A stretch of DNA of 64,000 nt from CAVRCA01 sp963719345 (GTDB taxonomy: Bacteria > Pseudomonadota > Alphaproteobacteria > Acetobacterales > Acetobacteraceae): assembly GCA_963719345.1 (NCBI GenBank), contig CAVRCA010000001.1, positions 1,426,001-1,490,000 on the forward strand, read 5' to 3'. The notes under the pieces were generated by a model. The model had not been told where the DNA came from, made no database searches, and saw only the letters and a list, made by a program, of their open reading frames with translations. Each line of letters begins with the position of its first letter. Positions within the stretch are counted from its first letter, which is position 1. The position numbers were made by a program, and so were the translations under genes. Shown here piece by piece: positions 52,044 through 61,971 of this stretch.

Positions 52044-53424
52044 TCAGCGCCTTCGGGCGGTCCTGCGACGCGCGCTCCGCTCGAACCGCGCGACCCTGCC
52101 CCGGTTCGTGTGCCGCGAGAGGCGCCCGGCCCACGACGGCGCCCACCAACACCATCGTGGGTCCGCCCGTCGACCACGCGTCCGCCCGCTCCACCAACTC
52201 GTCCAGGGTGCCGTGGGCGACGCGCTGCCGATCGGTGCCGCCACGCTCGATCAGAGCGGCCGGGGTAGCCGGGTCCAATCCGTGCGCCAGCAACTGGTCG
52301 CGCAATCGGGGCAGGTTGGCGAGCCCCATGTAGACCGCCAACGTCGCTTCGGACCTGACCAGCGCCTCGTAATCGAGATCCGGCACGCCGCTCTTGGCGT
52401 GTCCTGTCACGAACGTGACCATCTGGGCGGCATCGCGGTGGGTGAGCGGAATGCCCGCCTGCGCGGCGCAGGCCAGCGCCGCCGTGACGCCCGGCACGAT
52501 CTGGCACGCAATGCCGGCCGCGCGCAGCGCCTCGGCCTCCTCGCCGCCGCGGCCGAACACGAACGGGTCGCCGCCCTTGAGACGGACCACACGACGCCCG
52601 CTGCCCGCCAGCCGGATCAGCAGCGCATTGATGTCCGCCTGCGGCATGCAGTGGTTGCCGCGCGACTTGCCGACATAGACGAACTCGGCGTCGCGTCGCG
52701 CCAGCTGCAGGACGTCGTCGCTCACCAGCCGGTCGTGGACGACCACGTCCGCCTCGCCGAGCAGTCGCTGGCCGCGCAACGTCATCAGGTCCGCCGCTCC
52801 CGGGCCGGCGCCGACCAGGAACACCATGCCGCGCGCCGGCGCCTCAGCGCCCGACTCGGCGGCGTCCAGCTCCTGCCGGTAGGCGTCCTCGGCCGCCGCC
52901 GCCTCGCCGGCCAGCGCCAGTTCGGCCGTCGCGCCGCCAAAAACCCGTTCCAGCATGCGCCGGCGGCGGGCGACGTCGGGCAGCCGGCGACAGGTCTCGC
53001 CGCGCAAACGCTCGGCAAGACCAGCAAGTCGGCCCCAAGCGGGTGAGATCAGCGCCTCGATCCTGGCCCGCACGAGACGCGACAGCACCGGCGCGACGCC
53101 GCCGGACGCCACGGCGATCGTCAGCGGATCGCGGTCCACAACGGCCGGGCTGATGAAACTGCACAGTTCCGGCCGGTCCACCACGTTCACCGGCACACCG
53201 AGCCGGACGCCCGCCTCGAACAGCGCGTGCAGGTCGCCCTCCGGCGCCTCGGCACCGATCGCCAGCGCGCAACCGGCGAGACGGTCCGGCTCGAACCGGG
53301 GCACGATCTCGGCCCGCGCCCCGGCCGCCTCGAGCGCCGAAGCCTTCCGGTGCGCGATCTCGCCGCTGCCGAGGACCAGAACGCGGCGGCCGCGCAGGTC
53401 GAGGAAAATCGGAAAATGTCGCAT
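52030..53424 (-). CDS. cysG: Sirohaem synthase CysG (trifunctional)
   Basis: A 464-residue fusion. The N-terminal part is the NAD-dependent dehydrogenase/ferrochelatase ('VLVLGSGEIAHRKASALEAA'). The C-terminal part is uroporphyrinogen-III methyltransferase ('FLVGAGPGAADLMTLRGQRL', 'VRLKGGDPFVFGRGGEEAEA', 'PGVTAALACAAQAGIPLTHR'). It makes sirohaem for the nitrite reductase encoded just upstream. It is the last gene of the nitrate assimilation operon, 8 bp after nirD. Confidence 0.95.
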   Translation of the reverse strand: MRHFPIFLDLRGRRVLVLGSGEIAHRKASALEAAGARAEIVPRFEPDRLAGCALAIGAEAPEGDLHALFEAGVRLGVPVNVVDRPELCSFISPAVVDRDPLTIAVASGGVAPVLSRLVRARIEALISPAWGRLAGLAERLRGETCRRLPDVARRRRMLERVFGGATAELALAGEAAAAEDAYRQELDAAESGAEAPARGMVFLVGAGPGAADLMTLRGQRLLGEADVVVHDRLVSDDVLQLARRDAEFVYVGKSRGNHCMPQADINALLIRLAGSGRRVVRLKGGDPFVFGRGGEEAEALRAAGIACQIVPGVTAALACAAQAGIPLTHRDAAQMVTFVTGHAKSGVPDLDYEALVRSEATLAVYMGLANLPRLRDQLLAHGLDPATPAALIERGGTDRQRVAHGTLDELVERADAWSTGGPTMVLVGAVVGRAPLAAHEPGQGRAVRAERASQDRPKALISSF

Positions 53425-53432
53425 CGATGTCG

Positions 53433-53786
53433 CTAGTCCGCAGCCGTCATCTGGCTCGCCTGCGCTGCATCGGCCGGTTCCATCGACAGCAGGATGACGC
53501 CGTCACCCGCCAGGCGGACGGGGTAGGTCCGCAAGGCGCAGTCGGCGTTCATCTCCTGCCCCGTCCGCAAGTCGAACACGCGATCATGCAACGGGCATAT
53601 CACCGCCGCGCCGCCGAGCAAACCGTCGGCCAGGGGACCCTGCTTGTGCGGGCAGTTCGGTTGTGTCGCGAACACCTCGCCCGCGTGGGTGTGGAAGACG
53701 GCCACCGGCGTGCCGTCCACCTCGAAATTCCGCCCCTCCCCGCGGGGGATTTGCGATAGCCGGCCGATGGGACGCTCGCGCACCAT
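53433..53786 (-). CDS. nirD: Nitrite reductase small subunit NirD, Rieske type
   Basis: A 117-residue Rieske-fold protein. Both halves of the [2Fe-2S] motif are intact: 'CPHKQGPL' (Cys, His) and 'CPLHDRVF' (Cys, His). Some enteric NirD proteins have lost these ligands, so this is the ferredoxin-bearing form. It is the small subunit of the assimilatory NAD(P)H nitrite reductase. Its start is 3 bp after the nirB stop. Confidence 0.93.
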   Translation of the reverse strand: MVRERPIGRLSQIPRGEGRNFEVDGTPVAVFHTHAGEVFATQPNCPHKQGPLADGLLGGAAVICPLHDRVFDLRTGQEMNADCALRTYPVRLAGDGVILLSMEPADAAQASQMTAAD

Positions 53787-53789
53787 TGT

Positions 53790-56232
53790 CTAATCCTCCA
53801 CCGGGATCAGCGTTGCGAACTGGTTGGACGTCTTCGGCGCCGTGGCCTCCTTCCAGGGGTCGCGCACGGCGGCGATCGACCATTCGAGCGCTGCGTCGAG
53901 ATCCGGCACGATCCCGTCCGCATCGTCCACGACCGCGGCCCGGATGCGTTCCAGCCCGACCCGCTGCACGAACGTGTAGGTGCGCTCCTTGTACTTGGCG
54001 TTCTCGCGGTAGGTACCGAATGAAACGTCCAGCGAGCTGCAACACTTCGTCCTCGCCGGTGACGGTGCAGAGCACGTCACCCTTGCGGATGTGCGCGCCG
54101 GCCGCGCCTCCGATGTAGATCTCCCACTTGCTGTCACCGATCGCGACCGCGCCGAGATCCTTCACCATCGCCTCCGAACAGTTGCGCGGACATCCGGCGG
54201 TGGCAAGCTTCAGCTTGCCGGGGCTGTCGAGGCCCCGGAACCGGGCTTCTATCTTCTTTGCCAATCCCATGCTGTCGCCGAGGCCGAAGCGGCAGAAATC
54301 AGTGCCGATGCAGCTCTTGCAGGTGCGGTAGCTCTTGCCCCACGCCCAGCCGGCCGGCATGTCGAGGTCTTGCCAGACGCCCGGCAGCTTGTCCTTAGGG
54401 ATGCCGACCAGGTCGATTCGCTGACCGCCGGTCAGCTTGACGAGCGGCACGTCGTATTTCACCGCGACATCGGCGATACGCTGCAGCTCTGCCGGCGTGC
54501 AGATGCCGCCCGGCATTTCGGGAATGACGGAGAACGTGCCGTTCTTCTGGATGTTGCCGTGAACGCGGTCGTTGATGAACCGCGCGTCGCGCTCGTCCTC
54601 GTACTCGCTGGCCCACATCGTGATGAGCAACGAGGCGAGCGCCGGCTTGCTGGCCGCATCCTCCTTGCCGCCCGCCAGCTCGCGGAACACTGCCGAAACC
54701 GATTTCAGCCCGCGCTCGCGGACCGCCGTCACCAACTCCGGCCTCTGCATCGGGATGCACGGCACGTAGTAGTGGATGGAGGGGTCCTCCTCCACTTCGC
54801 CGCCGCAGAACCAGTTGACCAGCTCGTTCACCAGCCCCTTGCAGGAGCCGCACCCCATGCCGGCGCGGGTCGCCTTCATCACCGCCTGCGCCGAGCGCCT
54901 GCCGCTCCCCACGCAGCCGCCGATCACGTCCTTTGTGACGCCGTTGCAGTTGCACACCTGCGCGTCGCCCGGCATCTCGTCCAGGGTCACTGCCTGAGGT
55001 GGCGCGCCGAGGTCGAACAGCAGCGACAGCCGCTCCTCCGGCAACGGGCTGTCGCGGTCGAACGCCTGCATCAGGTAGGCTGCCTTCGAGATGTCGCCCA
55101 TGAGGATGCCGCCCACGAGGCGGCCGTCGCGCACGATCAGCTTCTTGTAGATGCCTCTCTTCGGTTCGACGAACTGGATCAGCTCGTCCGTCTCGTCGGC
55201 GACTTCCGTCACTCCCATCGAAGCCAGCTCGACGCCCATCACCTTCAGCTTGGTGGCCAGCTTGGACCCGCTATACGTTGCTTTGGGATTGTGCTCCGTG
55301 ATGTGGTCGGCGAACACCTTTCCCTGTTCCCACAAGGGTGCGACCAAGCCATAGACGCGGCCGCGATGCTGCGCGCACTCGCCGACGACGTAGACATTCA
55401 TGTCGTCCACCGAGCGCATGTGGTTGTCGACGACGATCGCGCGCTCGACGGTCAGCCCGGCGCTCAAGCCGATCTCGGAGTTGGGCCGGATACCGGCGGA
55501 GACCACCACCATGTCGCAGTCGAGCGTGCTGCCGTCCTTGAACACGAGCCCGGTCACGTGGCTATCGCCGAGGATGGCGCTGGTAGACGCCTTCAGGTGA
55601 ACGGTGACACCCATCTGCTCCATCGACTTGCCGAGCATCGCGCCGCCGATCGGGTCGAGCTGGGCCTCCATCAGATGGCTGGACAAATGGATCACGTGCA
55701 CCGCGCAGCCGTGGTTGAGCAGGCCGCGGGCGGCTTCGAGGCCGAGCAGCCCGCCGCCGATCACCGCCGCGACTTTGCTTCGCCTCGCCTGCGCGACGAT
55801 CCCGTTGCAATCGTCGATGCCGCGGAACGCGAACACGCCCGGCTTGAGCGTCCCGTCCACCATGCGCAGCCCTTCGATCGGCGGCATGAAGGCGCGGCTG
55901 CCGGTGGCAATCAGCAGCTTGTCGTAGTGCGCGACGGTGCCGTCCTGCGCGCGCACGCAACGCGCGCCGCGGTCTATCTCGGTGACGCGGGAGCCGGCGT
56001 GCAAGGTAATGCCGTTCTCCTCGTACCAGGCAAGCGGGTTGATGAATATTTCGCTAATGTCCTGGGCGCCGCTCAGGATGTTGGACAGCAGGATGCGGTT
56101 GTAGTTCCCGTACGGCTCGTCGCCGAACATCGTGATCTCGAACTGGTCGGCACCGCCGCGGGCAAGCACCTCCTCCACGGCACGGGCGCCAGCCATGCCG
56201 TTGCCGATCACCACGAGCCTCTGCTTGCCCAT
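53790..56232 (-). CDS. nirB: Nitrite reductase large subunit NirB, with apparent frameshift
   Basis: Starts at the ATG 'MGKQRLVVIGNGMAG' (56232); repaired length is 813 residues. Layout: FAD/NAD(P)H oxidoreductase domain (about 1-400), BFD-like [2Fe-2S] domain ('CNCNGVTKDVIGGCV', 'GMGCGSCKG'), then sirohaem/[4Fe-4S] domains with ligands in 'SCIGTDFC' and 'CPRNC'. It reduces nitrite to ammonium. The last 70 residues are out of frame; dropping one base from GG at 54012-54013 gives the family-typical 'FIRYYRENAKYKERTYTF'. It is an intact operon member; the break is probably a sequence error. Confidence 0.94.
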
Positions 56233-56265
56233 CAATTCGCTCCTGCGCTGCATTGCATCGGGTTC

Positions 56266-56616
56266 TCAGATTTCCAGCAGTCCGAGATCCAGCACCACGG
56301 TGCCGCTCGCAGCGACCGGTGCGCCGATGAGGATCTCGAGCTTGCTCCCGGGGTTGATGTCCTCGACGACGGCGAGGGGGATGTGTTCGGCCGACTTCGC
56401 GCCGATCGGAAAATACCGCATCGGTTGGCCGTCCCGCATCAGCACCAGGTAGACCAGGTCGATCCCGGAGTTGCCGGCGCGCAGATAGATCGGTTGCGCC
56501 CGTTTATCGGAAGGCACCACGTAGTTGAGGCTGTCGTGCAGCGGGATCGGCTTGTCGTAACCGCTGCCGGTGAACGCAAAGACGCCTTGCAGGAATTTGG
56601 GGATGGATTCGATCAT
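56266..56616 (-). CDS. Conserved-looking 116-aa protein between nasA and nirB, function unknown
   Basis: The ATG overlaps the nasA stop by four bases (ATGA) and the stop is 33 bp before nirB, so this is a translated operon member. The 116 residues are soluble, with no cysteines, signal peptide or membrane segment: 'MIESIPKFLQGVFAFTGSGYD', 'QPIYLRAGNSGIDLVYLVLM', 'LEILIGAPVAASGTVVLDLG'. The pattern suggests a small beta-sandwich. No known Nas, Nar or Nir subunit is recognised. Position suggests a role in NasA maturation, electron input or complex assembly. Confidence 0.75.
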   Translation of the reverse strand: MIESIPKFLQGVFAFTGSGYDKPIPLHDSLNYVVPSDKRAQPIYLRAGNSGIDLVYLVLMRDGQPMRYFPIGAKSAEHIPLAVVEDINPGSKLEILIGAPVAASGTVVLDLGLLEI

Positions 56617-58760
56617 GGGTCCTCGTGCGGGTCATGTCCGTGATGGACGAGCGAAGCGGTTTCGGACGTACACGCGGCCGGTGCAATCCGCTCGGCGCGG
56701 ACGGCGCAGACCTTGTACTCGGGAATGCGCGAGACGGGGTCGAGCGCGGCGTTGGTCAGGAAGTTGGCGTTGGCGCGGCCGCTCCAGTGGAACGGGACGA
56801 AGAAGGTGTCGAGCCGGATGTTGCGCGACAGCCGGGCGCGGAACTCCGCGTCGCCGCGTCGCGTGGTGAGCCGCACCATGTCGTCCTGGGCGATGCCGAG
56901 CGTGCGCGCCGTCTGGTGGTGCATTTCGACGAACGCGTCGGGTTCGGCCGCCTGCAACTCCGGCACCCGACGCGTTTGCGCGCCCGACTGATAGTGTGAC
57001 AGCACGCGCCCGGTGGTGAGTACGTACGGGAACGCGTCGTCGGTCTCCTCCGCCGGCGAGAGGTGCTGGACGGCCACGAAGCGGGCGCGCCCGTCCTCAT
57101 GCGCGAACCGCTCGAGGAACAGGCGCGGCGTGCCGGCGTGCGTCTCGTCGGGACACGGCCAGAACACCCCGTCTTCCGCGGCGATACGGTCGTAGCTGAT
57201 GCCGGCGTAATCCGCCGCGCCGCCGGCGGTTGCGCGGCGGAATTCCGAAAAGATATCCGACGGCTGCGCCAGGAAATGCGCGCCTGCGCCCAGCCGTTCG
57301 GCCAGCGCCTTGAGGATCTGCGTGTCGGTCCACACGCCGCTCGGCGGTTCCACCACCTTGCGCCGCAACAGCACCCGACCCTCGAGATTGGTCATGGTGC
57401 CGTCTTCTTCGGCCCATTGCGTGATCGGCAACACCACGTCGGCGCGCCGCGCGGTGTCGGACAGGAACATGTCGGCCACCACCAGGAGGTCGAGCGCGCC
57501 GATCCGCTCGGCGAGCTGCGCCGCCTCGGGCGCCGAGACCAGCGGGTTGCAGGCCATCACGATCAGGCCGCGAATCTTGCCCCCGAGCGCGCCGAGCAGT
57601 TCGCAGGCCGACAGCCCCGGACCGGGCAGCTCGTCGGGGTCGATGCCCCACACGGCGGCGACCTCGGCGCGATGGCGCGGATTGTCGATCCGGCGATAGC
57701 CCGGCAGCTGGTCGGCTTTCTGGCCGTGCTCGCGGCCGCCCTGCCCGTTGCCCTGCCCGGTCAGGCAACCGTAGCCGCAATGCGGCTTGCCCACTTTGCC
57801 GAGCGCCAGGATCAGGTTGATGAACGCGGCGACGTTGCCGACACCCTGGCTCTGCTGCTCGGGGCCGCGCCCGGTCAGCACCATCGCGGTCGCTGCCTCG
57901 CCCAGGATGTGCGCCGCGGCGACGATCTGTCGCGCCGACACCCCGGTAATGCGTTCCACCCGATCCGGCCAGTAGGCGGCGCAGATCCGGCGCACGGCGG
58001 CAAAGCCGCTGGTCCGGGCCTCGATGAACGCTTCGTCGATCAGCCGGTCGCGGATCGCGACATGCAGCAGCCCGTTCGCCAGCGCGGCGTCGCTGCCGGG
58101 CGCGAGCTGCAGGTGCAGCGTGGCGGCCCGCGCGGTCGGCGACAGGCGCGGATCGGCGACGATCAGCCGGCCGCCGCGCGCCCGCTGCGCGTCGAAATAC
58201 TGCATGATCGGCGGCAGCGTCTCGGCCGGGTTGCCGCCGGCAATGAGGATGGCGTCGGCGCCGGGGATGTCGGCGAGCGGGAACGGCAGGCCACGGTCGA
58301 TCCCGAACGCGCGCAGGCCGGCGGCCGCCGCCGAGGCCATGCAGAACCGGCCGTTGTAGTCGATGTTAGCGGTGCGCAGCGCGACGCGGGCGAACTTGCC
58401 GAGCGTGTAGGCTTTCTCATTCGTCAAGCCGCCGCCGCCGAACACGCCGATCGCGTCGCGTCCGTGGAGCTGCTGGATGGCGCGGATCGAGGCGGCCACG
58501 TGATCCAGCGCCTCGTCCCAACTCGCCGGACGGAGCGGCCGGTCCTTGGCGTCGCGCAGCAACGGCGTGGTCAGCCGGTTCGGTGCCTCGAGCAACGCGG
58601 CGGCGGTCCAGCCCTTGCGGCAAAGCCCGCCCTTGTTGGTCGGAAAATCCCGAGGCAGCACCGCGAACCGGCCGTCGGCCTGCACCACCGTCATGCCGCA
58701 CTGCAGGGCGCAATACGGGCAATGCGTGTCGGTGCCCGCCGCGGGAAGCATCGCATCCAT
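56613..58760 (-). CDS. nasA: Assimilatory nitrate reductase catalytic subunit (NasA/NarB)
   Basis: A 715-residue molybdopterin enzyme. The N-terminal [4Fe-4S] ligands are Cys14, Cys17, Cys21 and Cys47 ('CPYCALQCG', 'GGLCRKG'). The bis-MGD domains have 'YNGRFCMASAAAAGLRAFG' with the putative Mo-ligand Cys, and 'GCLTGQGNGQGGREHGQKAD'. It lacks a Tat signal, so it is cytosolic and assimilatory. No C-terminal [2Fe-2S] domain is present, so it is the short NarB-like form, and its electron donor (ferredoxin, flavodoxin or other) is not obvious from the cluster. Confidence 0.94.
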   Translation of the reverse strand: MDAMLPAAGTDTHCPYCALQCGMTVVQADGRFAVLPRDFPTNKGGLCRKGWTAAALLEAPNRLTTPLLRDAKDRPLRPASWDEALDHVAASIRAIQQLHGRDAIGVFGGGGLTNEKAYTLGKFARVALRTANIDYNGRFCMASAAAAGLRAFGIDRGLPFPLADIPGADAILIAGGNPAETLPPIMQYFDAQRARGGRLIVADPRLSPTARAATLHLQLAPGSDAALANGLLHVAIRDRLIDEAFIEARTSGFAAVRRICAAYWPDRVERITGVSARQIVAAAHILGEAATAMVLTGRGPEQQSQGVGNVAAFINLILALGKVGKPHCGYGCLTGQGNGQGGREHGQKADQLPGYRRIDNPRHRAEVAAVWGIDPDELPGPGLSACELLGALGGKIRGLIVMACNPLVSAPEAAQLAERIGALDLLVVADMFLSDTARRADVVLPITQWAEEDGTMTNLEGRVLLRRKVVEPPSGVWTDTQILKALAERLGAGAHFLAQPSDIFSEFRRATAGGAADYAGISYDRIAAEDGVFWPCPDETHAGTPRLFLERFAHEDGRARFVAVQHLSPAEETDDAFPYVLTTGRVLSHYQSGAQTRRVPELQAAEPDAFVEMHHQTARTLGIAQDDMVRLTTRRGDAEFRARLSRNIRLDTFFVPFHWSGRANANFLTNAALDPVSRIPEYKVCAVRAERIAPAACTSETASLVHHGHDPHEDP

Positions 58761-58770
58761 TTGTCTGGGC

Positions 58771-59982
58771 TCAGATCCGCGCGGCGCCCAGGACGGCGCC
58801 CCAGGTCGTCCGCCAGCGCGACTTGATGATTGTGAGGCCGATCACCGCCGCCGCGGCGAGCACGGCGAACACCAGCAGCCCCGAGCCGTAACTGCCGGTG
58901 ATCTGCTTGGAGAGCCCGAGACTGGACGCGAGATAGAAGCCGCCGATGCCGCCGGTCATGCCGACCAGTCCGGTCATGATGCCGATCTCGCGGCGAAACC
59001 GCTGCGGCACGAGCTGGAACACCGCGCCGTTGCCGGTGCCGAGCGACAGCATTCCGATCACGAACAGCAGCAGGGCCATCCAGGCCCGCGGCGGGCGGAC
59101 ACTGACGGCGACCAGGACGACCGCGGTGATGACATAGAGGATGGAGAGGGCGCGGATGCCGCCGATCCGATCGGCGATCGCGCCCCCGACCGGACGCATC
59201 AGCGAGCCGGCAAAGACGCAGGCGGCGGTGAAATACCCGGCCACCACCGGGCTCAGTCCGTATTCGGCGTTGAAGTAGATGCTGAGTGAGGAGGCCAGCC
59301 CGGAAAAGCCGCCGAAGGTGACGGCGTAGAAGAACATGAACCACCACGCATCGCCGGTGCGCAGGATCGCGAGATATTGCGCCAGCGTCTTCGGGGCGCC
59401 CGGATTGGGCGCATCCTTGGCGAACACGACGTAAACGGCGAACGCCACGGCGAGCGGAATGATCGCGAGGCCGAGCACGTTGCCCCAGCCGAATGCGGCG
59501 GCGAGGCCGGGCGCGAACAGGGCAGCCAGCACGGTGCCGGAGTTGCCGGCTCCGGCGATGCCGAGGGCGACTCCCTGGTACTCCGGCGGATACCAGCGTG
59601 AAGCGAGCGGCAGCGCCACCGCGAACGACGCGCCGGCAAATCCCAGGACGAGCCCGAGCAGCAGGATCTGACCGTAACTGTGGAGGCCGACCAGCCAAGC
59701 AACCAGCAGCCCAAGCATGACCACGAGCTGGCCGATGATGCCGGTGCGCTTCGGCCCGATCCGATCGACCAATACCCCGTACACCGACCGCAGCAGCGCT
59801 CCGGCCAGGACCGGAACAGCCACCATGAACCCCTTCTGCGCCGCATCCAGATGCAGGCTCTGGCTGATCTGGACGCCAAGCGGTCCCAGGATCACCCAAA
59901 CCATGAAGCTCATGTCAAAGTAGAAGAAGGCAGCAAGCAGAGTCGGCGTGTGCCCTGCCCTGAGAAAAGCGCGATTGATCAT
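58771..59982 (-). CDS. NarK-type nitrate/nitrite MFS transporter
   Basis: The ATG at 59982 ('MINRAFLRAGHTPTLLAAF') gives 403 residues and 12 membrane segments. NarK signature regions are 'DRIGPKRTGIIGQL' and the Gly-rich 'GIAGAGNSGTVLAALFAPG' and 'GLVGMTGGIGGFYLASSLG'. It imports nitrate and/or exports nitrite. It is first in the operon narK-nasA-(116 aa)-nirB-nirD-cysG; the nasA start is 10 bp downstream. Confidence 0.94.
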   Translation of the reverse strand: MINRAFLRAGHTPTLLAAFFYFDMSFMVWVILGPLGVQISQSLHLDAAQKGFMVAVPVLAGALLRSVYGVLVDRIGPKRTGIIGQLVVMLGLLVAWLVGLHSYGQILLLGLVLGFAGASFAVALPLASRWYPPEYQGVALGIAGAGNSGTVLAALFAPGLAAAFGWGNVLGLAIIPLAVAFAVYVVFAKDAPNPGAPKTLAQYLAILRTGDAWWFMFFYAVTFGGFSGLASSLSIYFNAEYGLSPVVAGYFTAACVFAGSLMRPVGGAIADRIGGIRALSILYVITAVVLVAVSVRPPRAWMALLLFVIGMLSLGTGNGAVFQLVPQRFRREIGIMTGLVGMTGGIGGFYLASSLGLSKQITGSYGSGLLVFAVLAAAAVIGLTIIKSRWRTTWGAVLGAARI

Positions 59983-60009
59983 CGTCCGACCGAGATGGTG
60001 TTGCAGCGC

Positions 60010-60039
60010 GATATACCGCGTAGATTTCGGGCAGATCAA
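60010..60039 (-). promoter_or_regulatory. Candidate promoter for the narK-nasA operon
   Basis: On the minus strand, TTGATC (60034-60039) is separated by 18 bp from TATATC (60010-60015), a sigma-70-like pair about 28 bp before the narK ATG. The 180-bp divergent region also has short A/T runs (60084-60090, 60115-60132). No NtrC or NasT signature was confirmed by eye. Confidence 0.35.
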
Positions 60040-60162
60040 CAGGTCTCGCCGGCCGTCCTGAGCTTTTGTTCGTCGTGTGATTTTTTTGAAGGCAGATGCT
60101 CGTGAAGAAGTGCGGAAAAAGCCTGTTTTTTGTTCAATACCACGCCCCGCCCGGATCGATCG

Positions 60163-61878
60163 ATGGTTGAGGCCCGGGCGTCGGCGGCCGCGAGCCGGCT
60201 CGAGGTGCGGCCCGGTTTTGCGACCGCGATCGGCGCTCGTGAGCGCAATGAGGATTTTGCTGCCTTTGCCGCGCCACCGGCGGGGCAGGCCGATGCCGGT
60301 CTGGTCGCCGCCATCGCGGATGGGGTGGGGGGTGCGCGCGGGAGCCGGGTTGCGGCGGAACTCGCCGTGCGCGGCTTCATCGAGGCGCAGTTCGGTCAAA
60401 GCGGGTTTTTGGGTGTCCAGCGCGTCAGTGCGCGCGGTCTCGATTCATTGCACCGCTGGATCAGCGCCATCGGCCGCACCGACGTCGCCCTCGACGGCAT
60501 GGCCTGCACCTTCACCGCCCTGATCCTGCGCGGCCGCCAGGCGCATGTCGTACATGTGGGCGACAGCCGCTTGTATCGGCTGCGCGACGCCATGTTGAGC
60601 CGTCTTACGACCGATCACGTCGGCGACGGCGCCGGCGGCAAGCACATGCTGACCCGTGCCGTTGGGGCGCCCGACAGCCTGCGCATCGATTATGCCTGTG
60701 AACCGACGCGGCCGCATGACCGTTACCTGCTGTGCACCGACGGCGTCCACGGCGGCCTCTCCGACGCCGCCCTGCGCGAAGAGCTGGCGCGCCGGGCGGG
60801 ACCGGAAGAAACGGCGCAGCAATTGGTGGACATGGCGCTGGCATCACGCATCGGCGACAACGCCACCGCGCTGGTGATCGACGTGCTCGATCTGCCCTGC
60901 GCCAATCAATCAGACCTCGAGCTGGCGATCGCCGGCCAGCCGATCCGGCCAGCCCCGAAGGCCGGCACGACCGTGGACGGCTTCGAACTCGGCACCATGC
61001 TGTCCGACGGCAACTACAGCCGCGTCTTCCGGGCCATCGACAGCGTCGGTCGGCGCGACGTGATCGTCAAATTTCCCAAGCCGATCGCTGGCGGCGAGGC
61101 GGTGTTGCGCCAAGCCTTCCTGCGGGAGGCCTGGATCGCCGCGCGGCTGCACAATCCCTGGCTCGGCGAGGTGATCGAGCTGCCGCCCGAGCGGCGAAGC
61201 TGCCTCTATACGGTGATGCCGTATTACCGCGGCGAGACGCTGGAGCACCGCCTGCTCCGGGCGCCGGCGATGTCGCTCGCAAGCGGGATCGAGGTCGGCG
61301 TCAAGCTGGCCAAGGCGGTGGCAGCGCTGCATCGGGCCGGCGTCATTCACCGCGACGTCAAGCCGGACAACGTCATCCTCGAGCCCGGCGGCGGCCTCCG
61401 ACTGGTGGATCTCGGCGTCGCCCGATTGCCGAACATGGAGGATTTCCCGGCTCCCGACATCCCGGGAACGCCGAGCTACATGGCGCCGGAGCTGTTCGCC
61501 GGCGCGGCGGGCGACGAGCGATCCGATCTGTTCGCGGTCGGCGTGACGCTCTACCGCATGTTCACCGGCCTCTATCCGTTCGGGGAGAGCGAGCCGTTCG
61601 CGCGTCCGCGCTTCGGCCGCCCGGTCTCGTTGCTCGCTCGCCGGCCTGACCTGCCGGCATGGCTCGACCAGGTGCTGGCCCGCGCGCTCGCGCAGCGACC
61701 GGATGACCGGTTCGACGATATGGTGGAACTCGCCTTCGCGCTCGAACACGGGGCGGTGGCGGCGGCCGCCTCGCCGCCTTCCCGCGTGCCCCTCTACGCC
61801 CGTGATCCCCTGCGCTTCTGGCAGACCGTCGCCGCCGTAGCGACCGTTCTGCTGATCGGCCGCTGCGCGCTCGGCTGA
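60163..61878 (+). CDS. Bifunctional PP2C phosphatase / Ser-Thr protein kinase fusion
   Basis: The ATG at 60163 gives 571 residues; a TTG 33 bp upstream is an alternative. The PP2C domain (about 15-245) has metal and catalytic motifs 'GARERNEDF', 'IADGVGGARGS', 'HVGDSRLYRLRD' and 'GDNATALVI'. The kinase domain (about 270-530) has the ATP Lys in 'DVIVKFPKP', 'IHRDVKPDNVIL', 'LVDLGVARL' (DLG for DFG) and 'GTPSYMAPEL'; the glycine loop is degenerate ('LSDGNYSRVF'). The C-terminus has one membrane segment (about 548-567). It is divergent from narK, and the same neighbourhood is known around nitrate assimilation genes in Pseudomonas. Confidence 0.94.
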   Translation: MVEARASAAASRLEVRPGFATAIGARERNEDFAAFAAPPAGQADAGLVAAIADGVGGARGSRVAAELAVRGFIEAQFGQSGFLGVQRVSARGLDSLHRWISAIGRTDVALDGMACTFTALILRGRQAHVVHVGDSRLYRLRDAMLSRLTTDHVGDGAGGKHMLTRAVGAPDSLRIDYACEPTRPHDRYLLCTDGVHGGLSDAALREELARRAGPEETAQQLVDMALASRIGDNATALVIDVLDLPCANQSDLELAIAGQPIRPAPKAGTTVDGFELGTMLSDGNYSRVFRAIDSVGRRDVIVKFPKPIAGGEAVLRQAFLREAWIAARLHNPWLGEVIELPPERRSCLYTVMPYYRGETLEHRLLRAPAMSLASGIEVGVKLAKAVAALHRAGVIHRDVKPDNVILEPGGGLRLVDLGVARLPNMEDFPAPDIPGTPSYMAPELFAGAAGDERSDLFAVGVTLYRMFTGLYPFGESEPFARPRFGRPVSLLARRPDLPAWLDQVLARALAQRPDDRFDDMVELAFALEHGAVAAAASPPSRVPLYARDPLRFWQTVAAVATVLLIGRCALG

Positions 61879-61971
61879 CGCTGGACCCGACCGGCTGGCC
61901 GCTGCGCCAAATCGCGTGCTACGGCTTGCCGCAAGCGCGCCGATGAGCGCGCGGAACGGGGGAGGAAAAGA

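Noticed and set aside
60084..60132. NasT-type antitermination leader before the kinase gene
   Set aside because: Short A/T runs with a weak potential hairpin occur, but no convincing two-hairpin plus terminator structure could be drawn by eye.
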